Below, one piece after another: positions 47,722 to 55,670 of a DNA stretch of 64,000 nucleotides (position 1 is the first letter of the stretch; every line of letters starts with the position of its first letter). The notes beneath the pieces are model-generated. The model had not been told where the DNA came from, ran no database searches, and was given only the letters and a program-made list of their open reading frames with translations. The DNA lies in assembly GCA_025517525.1 (NCBI GenBank), contig JAOPJZ010000002.1, positions 372,001-436,000 of the forward strand. The letters run 5' to 3'. The stretch comes from Natronosalvus hydrolyticus. GTDB lineage: Archaea; Halobacteriota; Halobacteria; Halobacteriales; Natrialbaceae. A program made the translations under genes and the position numbers.

Positions 47722-49110
47722 ATGGCAACAACACCAGCAGACACCGACGCAGAGATCGAACAGCTCGAGGGGACCCTCCGAGGCGAACTAATACGAGCCG
47801 ACGAGCCAGCGTTTGATGACGCCCGAACCATCTATAATGCGATGATCGACAAAGAGCCGCAGCTAATCGCCCAGTGTGCCAACGTCGCGGACGTCATCGA
47901 GGCGGTTACGTTCGGTCGTGAACACGGGCTCGAAACGGCGATACGTAGCGGCGGCCACAACGGTGCCGGGCTAGGCACAGTCGACGACGGCCTGGTGATC
48001 GATCTATCGGAGATGACCGGCGTCCGCGTCGACCCCGACGCGAGGACCGCCACCGTCGAAGCCGGCTGTACCTGGGGCGACGTGGATCACGCTACGCACG
48101 CATTCGGGCTCGCGACAGTCAGCGGAGTTATCTCCACGACCGGCGTTGCCGGGTTAACGCTCGGCGGCGGCCACGGCTATCTGAGCCGCAAGTACGGACT
48201 CTCCATTGACAACCTATTGAGTGCAGACGTCGTGCTGGCGGACGGTCGATTGGTACACGCGAGCGAAGACGAGAACCCAGACCTGTTCTGGGCGCTACGC
48301 GGAGGGGGCGGCAACTTCGGGGTCGTCACTACCTTCGAGTTCCAGTTACATCCAGTGGAGACAGTGGTTGCCGGACCGCTGTTCTGGCCCATCGACGAAC
48401 TCGAAACCACGATGCGCTGGTATCGCGACTGGCTGCCCGAGGCTCCCGATGACGTCTACGCATTCTACCTGATCGCCGAGGTACCGGGCGATCCGTTCCC
48501 CGAGGCAATCCACGGTGAAAAGGTGTGCGGGCTCATGTGGTGCTATCTCGGTCAGGAAGACGAATTCGATGACGTGATCCAACCGGCCCGCGATATCGCC
48601 GATCCACTGTTCGAACACGTCGATCCCATGCCGTATCCGACGCTCCAGGGTATGTTCGACGACCTCTACCCACCGGGTGATCAGTGGTACTGGAAGGGGG
48701 ACCTCGTAGCAACGCTGACCGACGAGGCCATCGCCGAACACGAGCGATTTGCCGAAGTGCCCACGCCGAAATCGACGATGCACCTCTATCCAATCGACGG
48801 AGCCGTCAACCGCATGGACGACGACGAGACGGCCTGGGCACACCGCGATGCTACCTGGTCGATGGTCATCGCCGGCGTCGACCGAGATCCGTACAAGCGC
48901 GGCCGCATCACCAACTGGGCCCGCGACTACTGGGAGGCGGTCCACCCGCACACGATCGGGGGCTCGTACATCAACTTCATGATGGAAGAGGGAACGGAAC
49001 GGATCCAGGCTTCATACGGCGATAACTACGAACGGCTACAGGAAGTCAAGGCGACGTACGACCCCGACAACTTCTTCCGCGTGAATCAAAACATCGAGCC
49101 GGCACCATGA
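47722..49110 (+). CDS. FAD-linked oxidase (PCMH / berberine-bridge-enzyme type)
   Basis: A 462-residue flavoenzyme. The FAD-binding PCMH domain (about 40-210) has IRSGGHNGAG with His79, the usual site of 8-alpha-histidyl FAD, and then LTLGGGHGYLSRKYGLSIDN and the ALRGGGGNFGVVTTF strand. The cysteine needed for a second covalent bond is absent (SGVISTTG), so the flavin should be held by one bond. The substrate-binding domain and a C-terminal BBE segment (WEAVHPHTIGGSYINFMMEEG, then NNYERL-like and DPDNFFRVNQNI) follow. Such oxidases act on sugars, alcohols or polyketides; the substrate is unknown. The stop overlaps the ribB start by four bases. Confidence 0.9.
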   Translation: MATTPADTDAEIEQLEGTLRGELIRADEPAFDDARTIYNAMIDKEPQLIAQCANVADVIEAVTFGREHGLETAIRSGGHNGAGLGTVDDGLVIDLSEMTGVRVDPDARTATVEAGCTWGDVDHATHAFGLATVSGVISTTGVAGLTLGGGHGYLSRKYGLSIDNLLSADVVLADGRLVHASEDENPDLFWALRGGGGNFGVVTTFEFQLHPVETVVAGPLFWPIDELETTMRWYRDWLPEAPDDVYAFYLIAEVPGDPFPEAIHGEKVCGLMWCYLGQEDEFDDVIQPARDIADPLFEHVDPMPYPTLQGMFDDLYPPGDQWYWKGDLVATLTDEAIAEHERFAEVPTPKSTMHLYPIDGAVNRMDDDETAWAHRDATWSMVIAGVDRDPYKRGRITNWARDYWEAVHPHTIGGSYINFMMEEGTERIQASYGDNYERLQEVKATYDPDNFFRVNQNIEPAP

Positions 49111-49808
49111 GCCACTTTGGAAGAGATCGAACCAGCGCCGCCTCCGTCAGAAGCCACCGGCCATCCACGGACGTCGATGACGTACTCACGGCGTTTCGTT
49201 CGGGCGATCCCGTGTTGATTCACGACGCCGCAGACCGGGAGGGAGAGACGGATCTCGTCTATCCCGCCCGGGAGGTTACCCCGGACAGCGTCAGGCGGCT
49301 TCGAAACGACGCCGGTGGTCTCGTGTGCATCGCCCTGGCCGACCGAGTGGCTCGAGCGTGGGACCTCCCGTTTCTCCAGGAGATACTGTCCCACCCCGCG
49401 GCGGCAAACCACCGGCTCGAGTACGACGAGCGCTCGTCCTTCTCGCTTCCCGTCAATCACCGCGACACCTACACGGGGATCACCGACGATGACCGTGCGC
49501 TCACCATCGCCACCATCGGGGCGGCCGCGGAAGCTCCCAAAGCGATGGATTTTTCGGCGACGTTTCGAACGCCCGGCCACGTCCACCTGCTGCGTGCAGC
49601 GCCGGACTTGCTGTCCGACCGACAGGGACATACCGAACTCGGCGTTGCGCTGGCGGAGACGGCGGGGCTACCACCGGCTGTGGTGGTCTGTGAGATGCTC
49701 GACGACGAAACGGGTGGGGCGCTTGCGCCGTCCGCCGCGAAGGCGTACGCCGATCGAAACGATCTCCGCTACGTGGACGGCACGCACCTCATCGAGCGAC
49801 TCGGCTAA
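49107..49808 (+). CDS. ribB: 3,4-dihydroxy-2-butanone-4-phosphate synthase
   Basis: A 233-residue enzyme converting ribulose-5-phosphate into the four-carbon riboflavin precursor. The acidic loop DREGETDLVYPA (about 37-48) is the Mg2+ and catalytic motif. Later segments ARDLPF-like, DRAxTIA, HVHLLRAAPDLLSDRQGHTELGVALAETAG and the C-terminal VVVCEMLDDETGGALAPSAA match the archaeal family; length is normal. The 4-base overlap with the covalent flavoprotein gene suggests that cofactor supply is coupled to the oxidase. Whether another ribB exists in the genome is not visible. Confidence 0.9.
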   Translation: MSHFGRDRTSAASVRSHRPSTDVDDVLTAFRSGDPVLIHDAADREGETDLVYPAREVTPDSVRRLRNDAGGLVCIALADRVARAWDLPFLQEILSHPAAANHRLEYDERSSFSLPVNHRDTYTGITDDDRALTIATIGAAAEAPKAMDFSATFRTPGHVHLLRAAPDLLSDRQGHTELGVALAETAGLPPAVVVCEMLDDETGGALAPSAAKAYADRNDLRYVDGTHLIERLG

Positions 49809-49819
49809 GAAACAGATCC

Positions 49820-51085
49820 ATGGTCACTGAACAACCACGAACGAACCGACACGACGAGATAAGCGCCATCGCGAAAGCAAAAGACGGCGGTGTCACGGAG
49901 ATGCGAGATGAGGCAGATAAATATACCGTCCTCGGTGCCGCCCGTCGACGCACTTTTGCAAACTGGTTGACGCCTATCGAGGAACACTTCGTCTGTCATC
50001 GAAACGATATTCCGGCTATCGAGGCCGACGAATGGACCGTCTCCCTCGCCGGTCACGTCGAGGGGGATATCTCGATGGCCGACATCAAAACAGAGTATCC
50101 GACAGTGGCAGTCGCCCATACGATGGAGTGTGCGGGGAACGGTCGCGGCCAGCATCGGCCCGAGACGGGAAGCGTGCAGTGGGGATTCGAAGCCGCGGCT
50201 ACGGCCGTCTGGACCGGCACCCCAGTGAGTTCGATACTTCCTGTACACGGTATCGAGTCGCCCGAGAACAGGTGGCTCACCACAATCGGAGGTGACCCGT
50301 CGGACGAGGAGGACGTGTTCGCCCGCTCGATTCCGCTGACGAAAGCACTAGACGACTGTATTCTGGCGTACGAAATGAACGGCGAACCACTTCCGAGAGA
50401 GCACGGCTATCCGGTGCGACTGATCGTTCCCGGTTGGTACGGTGTCAACAACGTAAAATGGGTCGACGAACTCATGATCACGGACTCGATGGTGACCGAG
50501 GGGTCCCTCGAGCGCCCCGGCAAACACGCGTACTGGCAACAGGTCGCCTACCGGCTTCACCCCGCGGGGGTCGAACCGGACCCGCTCGAGAGTGTCGACA
50601 CGATCGATACGTGGGAGCAACTCGAGGGCGCGGTCGAACATCCGTACACGTTCGACGCGAACGTGATGTCGATAATCGGCACGCCCGATGGGTCCTCACC
50701 CGTCACCCCACGAACGGACGGGACCGTCGAAGTGTGCGGCGTCGCGTGGGCGGGCGACGATGCGATCGAGCGCGTCGAGATATCGGTCGATGGCGGTGAC
50801 ACCTGGGCCGACGCGGAGTTGTTCGGTCCCGACTACTCGGGGGCGTGGCGACTGTTCCGTTACGACTGGGCGGCCAAAGCGGGACGGCACGTCCTACTCT
50901 CGCGGGCGACTGACGAACTGTATCGGCGACAGCCGAAGACGATTTCGGACCCGCACGCCTGGCGTGACGCACTCGCGCGCGACGAGTTCCCCTGGAACGA
51001 GGGCGGGTACGCCGCAAACGCCGTCGAACCGAACGGCGTGGAAATTACGGTTCTCGAGAGGGAAGAACCGGCCTCGTCCGGGTGA
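49820..51085 (+). CDS. Sulfite-oxidase-family molybdenum enzyme
   Basis: A 421-residue molybdopterin enzyme. The Moco domain (about 55-270) contains HTMECAGNGR with Cys104, the Mo ligand, then VPGWYGVNNVKWVDEL. The C-terminal Ig-like dimerisation domain (about 295-415: VEVCGVAWAGDDAIERVEISVDGGDTWADAELFGP) is of Mo-co dimer type. There is no signal peptide, no cytochrome domain and no haem, so it is likely a cytoplasmic sulfite dehydrogenase or a relative with another substrate. It begins 12 bases after ribB, in one operon with the flavin oxidase. Confidence 0.9.
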   Translation: MVTEQPRTNRHDEISAIAKAKDGGVTEMRDEADKYTVLGAARRRTFANWLTPIEEHFVCHRNDIPAIEADEWTVSLAGHVEGDISMADIKTEYPTVAVAHTMECAGNGRGQHRPETGSVQWGFEAAATAVWTGTPVSSILPVHGIESPENRWLTTIGGDPSDEEDVFARSIPLTKALDDCILAYEMNGEPLPREHGYPVRLIVPGWYGVNNVKWVDELMITDSMVTEGSLERPGKHAYWQQVAYRLHPAGVEPDPLESVDTIDTWEQLEGAVEHPYTFDANVMSIIGTPDGSSPVTPRTDGTVEVCGVAWAGDDAIERVEISVDGGDTWADAELFGPDYSGAWRLFRYDWAAKAGRHVLLSRATDELYRRQPKTISDPHAWRDALARDEFPWNEGGYAANAVEPNGVEITVLEREEPASSG

Positions 51086-51217
51086 AGAGTATACGAACGA
51101 ACTTCGTTGCCACCCTTTGTGTACTTGCTATTTAAACAGGTATACGTAAGATTCGTTTCGAGAGGTAGGTGATGACTGTCGAAGATCGGGCACGTCGTTT
51201 TCCCGGCAGAGCCCGCA

Positions 51218-52243
51218 TCAAAACGGTGATAAATCGCGCGCCTCGAGGACCGAATACACCCGGTCTCGACTCGTTCCTTCGCCTTCGAGGAGGTTGTACT
51301 GCTCCATCTTCGAGAGGTACGTCCGGACCGTCCGGTGCGTTCGTGGGTCCTCGACGTTCTCGACATACCGGGCGTGAATGTCGTTCGGGCTCAACGGCCC
51401 GTGGTCGCGAACGACGTCATAGACGGCTCGCTGGTGCGGGGTCAACGCCTCGAGGCTCTTCTGTTTGATCTGGGCGCGTGCATCGGTCGCCGCCTCGAGC
51501 AAGACATCGTCCGTAATCAGTTCACACTGCTCCCGGTCGGCCTTGCTCGCTGCCGTCCGGAGGATGCCAATCGCCAAGCGCGCATCACCGGCGGCCGCGT
51601 CGGCGATCCGGTACACCTGGTCGTCCGTGATAACGTCCGGCTCGAGACCCCACCTCACACGGGCGTCGAGAATGTCGAACAGCTGGTCGTTGTGATACCG
51701 CTCCATTCGCACGTGCTCGCTCGAGCGCAGGCGGCTCACGACCCGATCGTCGACCCGACTGAACAGCGTTTCCTCCTCGTTGGCGATGCAGATGAGGGCA
51801 AACTGCGAGAGCGTGTGCAGGTCATAGAGGATGCTCGGGTCCTCGAGCTGGTCGACCTCGTCGAGGATGATGACCCGTCGCGCCCCGTCGAAACGCTGGA
51901 GGCGATCGACGAGTTCGTCGTGGGGTGTCGACTGACGATGGACGTCGACGCTCTGACCGAGGTCGTCGAGGATCTGATACAGCGTCCGAAAGCGGGTGTA
52001 GTTGCGCCAGCAGTTGACGTAGGTGGCTTCGACGTCGAGGCGTTCCTCGCGCAGCCGTTCGGTGACGAACTGAGACACACAGGTTTTACCGACGCCACTC
52101 GGCCCGGTCACGAGCGCCGTCTCCGCCGGCTCGCCGTCAGTCAACGGCTCGAGAACGGTCGAGAGGTGATTCACCTCGGCGTCGCGATGCTCGACTTCTC
52201 GAGGGACGAACCCGGCACGGAGGACGCGAGCATCGCGGATCAT
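51218..52243 (-). CDS. Orc1/Cdc6-family AAA+ protein (short paralogue)
   Basis: A 341-residue AAA+ ATPase, shorter than the usual 400 or so residues. Walker A GPSGVGKT is at 47-54, Walker B VIILDEVD at 124-131, and sensor/arginine segments (VSRLRSSEHVRMERY, then GDARLAIGILRTA) follow. The winged-helix domain is at about 265-335 (ALTPHQRAVYDVVRDHGPLSPNDI). Orc1/Cdc6 proteins bind origin recognition boxes; some paralogues act as transcription factors (Sulfolobus Orc1-2 governs damage-induced genes, including the dpo2 polymerase). Its promoter shares two TTTCCGG sites and a TATA box at fixed spacing with the PolB operon, so a regulatory role is the better guess. Confidence 0.9.
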   Translation of the reverse strand: MIRDARVLRAGFVPREVEHRDAEVNHLSTVLEPLTDGEPAETALVTGPSGVGKTCVSQFVTERLREERLDVEATYVNCWRNYTRFRTLYQILDDLGQSVDVHRQSTPHDELVDRLQRFDGARRVIILDEVDQLEDPSILYDLHTLSQFALICIANEEETLFSRVDDRVVSRLRSSEHVRMERYHNDQLFDILDARVRWGLEPDVITDDQVYRIADAAAGDARLAIGILRTAASKADREQCELITDDVLLEAATDARAQIKQKSLEALTPHQRAVYDVVRDHGPLSPNDIHARYVENVEDPRTHRTVRTYLSKMEQYNLLEGEGTSRDRVYSVLEARDLSPF

Positions 52244-52274
52244 CGAGTTATCGAACGTATGCGATGGAACCCCT

Positions 52275-52304
52275 ATAAGCGTGACTGGGTCGTTTCCGGA
52301 AAGA
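52275..52304 (-). promoter_or_regulatory. orc1/cdc6 promoter: GCTTAT box and proximal TTTCCGG site
   Basis: ATAAGC (52275-52280) lies 32 bases before the ATG at 52243. CGTTTCCGGAAAGA (52291-52304) begins after exactly 10 bases. This is the same layout as the PolB operon promoter (34319-34348). Confidence 0.65.
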
Positions 52305-52383
52305 ACCGACTCGAGAAGGGCGTTCGACGAATTGAAGCTGTCTAACCGGCGTATTTCGCTGTTTCAGTCGTTTCGTCCACGGA

Positions 52384-52397
52384 CGTTTCCGGAAACG
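52384..52397. promoter_or_regulatory. Distal perfect palindrome CGTTTCCGGAAACG
   Basis: Identical over 14 bases to 34411-34424 and followed by GGTTGTG. It lies 141 bases before the orc1/cdc6 ATG. Its GGAAACGGG half also resembles a half origin-recognition box, so the Orc protein itself may bind it. Confidence 0.7.
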
Positions 52398-52550
52398 GGT
52401 TGTGCAGATTCCACTCGAGATGTTGATAATTCCTGCTGACAAGGTGCTCGAGACTGCTCATAGGGATTATCGTAGCCACTCGGAGATAGTGGATCCTCGC
52501 CGTGGGCAGTGTGTCCCGGTTCTTCATCGGCTACACTCCTACGATAATTT

Positions 52551-52598
52551 CTATCACTACCTGCCATCCGACCACTATCACTATCTGTCACCCGACCA
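52551..52598. repeat. 24-bp tandem direct repeat before the NSS transporter gene
   Basis: CTATCACTACCTGCCATCCG... (52551-52574) is repeated at once at 52575-52598 with 21 of 24 bases matching. It ends 13 bases before a TATATA (52611-52616) that precedes the transporter ATG (52653) by about 40 bases. An activator site is likely. Confidence 0.6.
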
Positions 52599-52652
52599 TG
52601 GACTGTATGCTATATACAGGTACGCAGCATCACTGTTAGACAGAGTCACACA

Positions 52653-54113
52653 ATGGGTACCGCTGATGCGAAAACCTCACGGGCGGAATGGGGAACCCGA
52701 TTCGGGTTCCTGATGGCAATGATCGGCGCCATGGTCGGCGCAGGGAATATCTGGCGGTTTCCGTACGTCATGGGGGAAAACGGTGGTGGCGCATTCGTCC
52801 TCGCGTTCCTCGTGTTACTGTTCTTGCTGGCAGTACCGGGACTGATGGCGGAAGTCGCCCTCGGACGGTATACGAACAAAGGCGTCATCGGGGCGTTCCG
52901 CGACGTCCTTGGTCCCGGCGGCTTCGTTGGACTCGGCGTCGTGGTCTTGCTCGTCAACATCGCGTTGATGTCCTATTACTCGCCGGTGATCGGCTGGACG
53001 CTGTACTACGCCGTTCACTCGCTACTGTTTACGTTCACGTCGACCGGCTTTGAAGCCGGGCCGTTCATGAGCGACCTCTTCGCCAATTCGACGCTGATGA
53101 TCGGGTTACACACCGTCGTCATGGCATCGATCGCCGGAATCCTCATTCTCGGCATCAGACGCGGAGTCGAGCGAATCGTCATCTTCGCCGTGCCAGCGCT
53201 CGTCCTCGCATTAGTCGTGATGATGGTTCGCGGCCTCACACTGGATGGCGCAAGTGAAGGGATCGCGTTCGCCTTCGGCGTCGAATGGGAGTACCTGCTG
53301 TATAGCCAAACGTGGATCACGGCACTGGGCCAGGCACTGTTCTCAACCGGACTCGGGTGGGGAATCGCGCTCACGGTCGGGAGCTACCTCCGTGAGTACG
53401 ATGACGTCCCACTCGGCGGCGGTGTGTTTACCGCCATCGGTGAATCGAGTATCGGGATTTTAGCCGCTCTCGCCATCTTCCCCATCGTCTTCGCCGTAGG
53501 TGCCGACCCTGATGCCGGTGCCGGACTCGCATTCATCTCGCTCGCCCAGGTCTTCACGGAGATTCCGCTCGGTGGCCTCGTCGCCATCGTGTTCTTCGTG
53601 GGCTTTTTCCTCGCGACGTTCACCTCGGGTCTGTTGATCACCGAGGTCAGTGTGACGACCCTCGCCGAGGAGACCCGCTTCGACCGAACGCAAACCGTTC
53701 TGGGCGTCTGTGGAGGTATCTGGCTCTTCGGACTTCCCAGCGCCTACTCCGCAGACATCCTCGATTACCTCGACTTCGTCTTCGGGAACTGGGGACTGCC
53801 CCTCGCGACACTCGCAATCATCGGAGTCATCGGCTGGGTTGTCGGGCCGGAGCGCATCCGACTGCTCGCCGTCAACAAAAACGCCGGCATCTACGTCGGT
53901 AAGTGGTGGGACCCCGTCATCAAGTACGTTATCCCCGCCGTGATGATTTTCATCATGGCCTACTTCGCCTACGAGCAATGGGGCACCCAGGAGATGATCG
54001 GCGGGATGATCGTCCTTGCCACGTTCCCCGTCATCGGCTACGTCATCATGTCCATCGTCGACAACGGCCGACAACCACCGGAGACCGCTAGCGTCCCCGG
54101 AGGTGATGACTGA
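52653..54113 (+). CDS. Sodium-dependent NSS-family amino acid transporter
   Basis: A 486-residue secondary transporter with 12 predicted helices. The first helix has the NSS signature: GFLMAMIGAMVGAGNIWRFPYVMGENGGGAF, with the Asn and Gly residues that form the Na+ sites. EYD follows helix 6 (SYLREYDDVPLGG). These carriers import amino acids or osmolytes with Na+. The linked small protein and proline racemase downstream suggest proline or hydroxyproline as the substrate, which is inference. The stop overlaps the next start by one base. Confidence 0.92.
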   Translation: MGTADAKTSRAEWGTRFGFLMAMIGAMVGAGNIWRFPYVMGENGGGAFVLAFLVLLFLLAVPGLMAEVALGRYTNKGVIGAFRDVLGPGGFVGLGVVVLLVNIALMSYYSPVIGWTLYYAVHSLLFTFTSTGFEAGPFMSDLFANSTLMIGLHTVVMASIAGILILGIRRGVERIVIFAVPALVLALVVMMVRGLTLDGASEGIAFAFGVEWEYLLYSQTWITALGQALFSTGLGWGIALTVGSYLREYDDVPLGGGVFTAIGESSIGILAALAIFPIVFAVGADPDAGAGLAFISLAQVFTEIPLGGLVAIVFFVGFFLATFTSGLLITEVSVTTLAEETRFDRTQTVLGVCGGIWLFGLPSAYSADILDYLDFVFGNWGLPLATLAIIGVIGWVVGPERIRLLAVNKNAGIYVGKWWDPVIKYVIPAVMIFIMAYFAYEQWGTQEMIGGMIVLATFPVIGYVIMSIVDNGRQPPETASVPGGDD

Positions 54114-54430
54114 TGGCACTCACACCTTCCGTCATCGCGATGCTCGTGTTCACCCTCGCGGCGTTCTGGGGCATCGCCACCTGGTCACTCGTCAGAACTC
54201 TCCGTCAGGAGGACCGAAAAGCCGCAATGCTCGAGGACCAGGACCGGGTCGACACCTACTCGCCGAAAGCGCTGGCCGACCTACGAGCGTGGATCGAGGC
54301 GAATCCGGACGACCCACTGGTCGGTCAAGCCCGTGAGTCGTACAACGAGTGTGTCGACGTCCTCGAGTCGACCGACCGACACTTCTACGACTGGAGCGAG
54401 TCCGAAATTCGGTCGCTCGAGCGGCTCTAA
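54113..54430 (+). CDS. Small membrane partner of the NSS transporter (MetS-like)
   Basis: A 105-residue protein with one N-terminal membrane helix (about 5-27: SVIAMLVFTLAAFWGIATWSLV) and a charged cytoplasmic tail with short helices. Its position, overlapping the transporter stop codon, resembles the small MetS-type subunits of bacterial MetP transporters. Sequence alone does not prove homology. A partner role is inferred from overlap and topology. Confidence 0.7.
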   Translation: MALTPSVIAMLVFTLAAFWGIATWSLVRTLRQEDRKAAMLEDQDRVDTYSPKALADLRAWIEANPDDPLVGQARESYNECVDVLESTDRHFYDWSESEIRSLERL

Positions 54431-54459
54431 CCGAGGCTTCCGTTTCCACAGCTTTCATC

Positions 54460-55485
54460 ATGCACACGAAAACTACAGTCGAAACCATCGATACCCACAC
54501 TGCAGGTGAACCGACCCGAATAATCCTGAGCGGGTTCGACGAGACCGACCTACACGGGCTGTCGGTAACGGCTCAGCGTGACCGATTTGCCGACAGGTAC
54601 GACTGGCTACGGGAGTTCCTTATGTGTGAACCCCGCGGTCACGACGATATGTTCGGCGCGGTCCCGACCGAGCCCGCTACGCCAGCGGCCGACCTCGGCC
54701 TGTTCTTCATGGACAGCCAGGGATATCTGGATATGTGCGGCCACGGGACGATGGGGGCGATCACCGCGCTCATCGAAACCGACCGCCTCGAACCGGCCGA
54801 CGAACTCCTGGTCGAAACCCCTGCCGGATTAGTCCGGACGGCCCCCACGGTGGCTGACGGGCACGTCGAATCCGTGGCCATCCGAAACGTCGACTCATTT
54901 GTCTACGAAACGGTGACCGCCACGGTCGAACTCGAGGGCCGAGAACTGACGGTTCCGGTCGACCTCGTCTCCGCCGGCAACGTCTTCGGCCTCGTCGACG
55001 TCGAGCACGTTGGCCTGTCTGTCGACCCGGAAAACGTCCCCGCCTTCGTCGACCTCGGGATGGACCTGCGAGCGGCACTCAACGCCGAACACACGATCAC
55101 GAATCCGTTTACCGATCGCAGCGAAGACGTGTCGATCGTCGAGTTCTACGAGCATAGCGGCAGCACCGACGGCGTCGACCGGAACATCGTCGTCTTCGGC
55201 AACGGACAGGTCGATCGTTCCCCCTGTGGCACGGGCACCTGTGCCAAGATGACGCTGCTTCACGACCGCGGCGCGCTCGCACTCGAAGAAGCGTATCCGT
55301 ACGAAAGCGTGATTGGGACGCGCTTTACGGGTCGGTTGCTCGAGGCTCAAGAGCGCGACCGCTACACTGTCACGACGCCGGAAGTGACAGGAAGCGCCCA
55401 CATCACCGGCCGTCACTCGTTCGTCCGCGACGGGCGAGACGGCCTCGGCCCGTTCTCGTTTGCGAGTGGCTCGAGTGCCGGTTGA
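54460..55485 (+). CDS. Proline racemase / 4-hydroxyproline epimerase family
   Basis: A 341-residue cofactor-free racemase. Both catalytic cysteines are present: Cys93 in DMCGHGTMGA and Cys256 in DRSPCGTGTC. The Cys-Cys pair indicates racemase or epimerase activity rather than trans-3-hydroxyproline dehydratase (which has Ser or Thr at the first position). The segment ETIDTHTAGEPTR at 8-20 is the family start, which favours the ATG at 54460 over an earlier in-frame codon at 54349 inside the previous gene. It is co-transcribed with the NSS transporter, fitting a D-/L-imino-acid uptake and conversion module. Confidence 0.9.
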   Translation: MHTKTTVETIDTHTAGEPTRIILSGFDETDLHGLSVTAQRDRFADRYDWLREFLMCEPRGHDDMFGAVPTEPATPAADLGLFFMDSQGYLDMCGHGTMGAITALIETDRLEPADELLVETPAGLVRTAPTVADGHVESVAIRNVDSFVYETVTATVELEGRELTVPVDLVSAGNVFGLVDVEHVGLSVDPENVPAFVDLGMDLRAALNAEHTITNPFTDRSEDVSIVEFYEHSGSTDGVDRNIVVFGNGQVDRSPCGTGTCAKMTLLHDRGALALEEAYPYESVIGTRFTGRLLEAQERDRYTVTTPEVTGSAHITGRHSFVRDGRDGLGPFSFASGSSAG

Positions 55486-55670
55486 GATGACACTGCCAAC
55501 GGAAGTATACACAGCAGGGACAACACAACGCTGACCACACACGTTGGGACCTATTGTTCGAGAAAACGAGCCCGAAACCGTGTTGCTCGTCCTCGAGAGT
55601 CGGAATGCACGAAGAATCGGGATACCGGCTGTACCAGCGACGGCGTGCAGATATTTTGGGTACCCCTCGG

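Noticed and set aside
51335..52345. A 336-codon plus-strand frame opposite orc1/cdc6
   Set aside because: The minus strand encodes clear Walker A and B motifs; the plus-strand frame is a codon-bias shadow.
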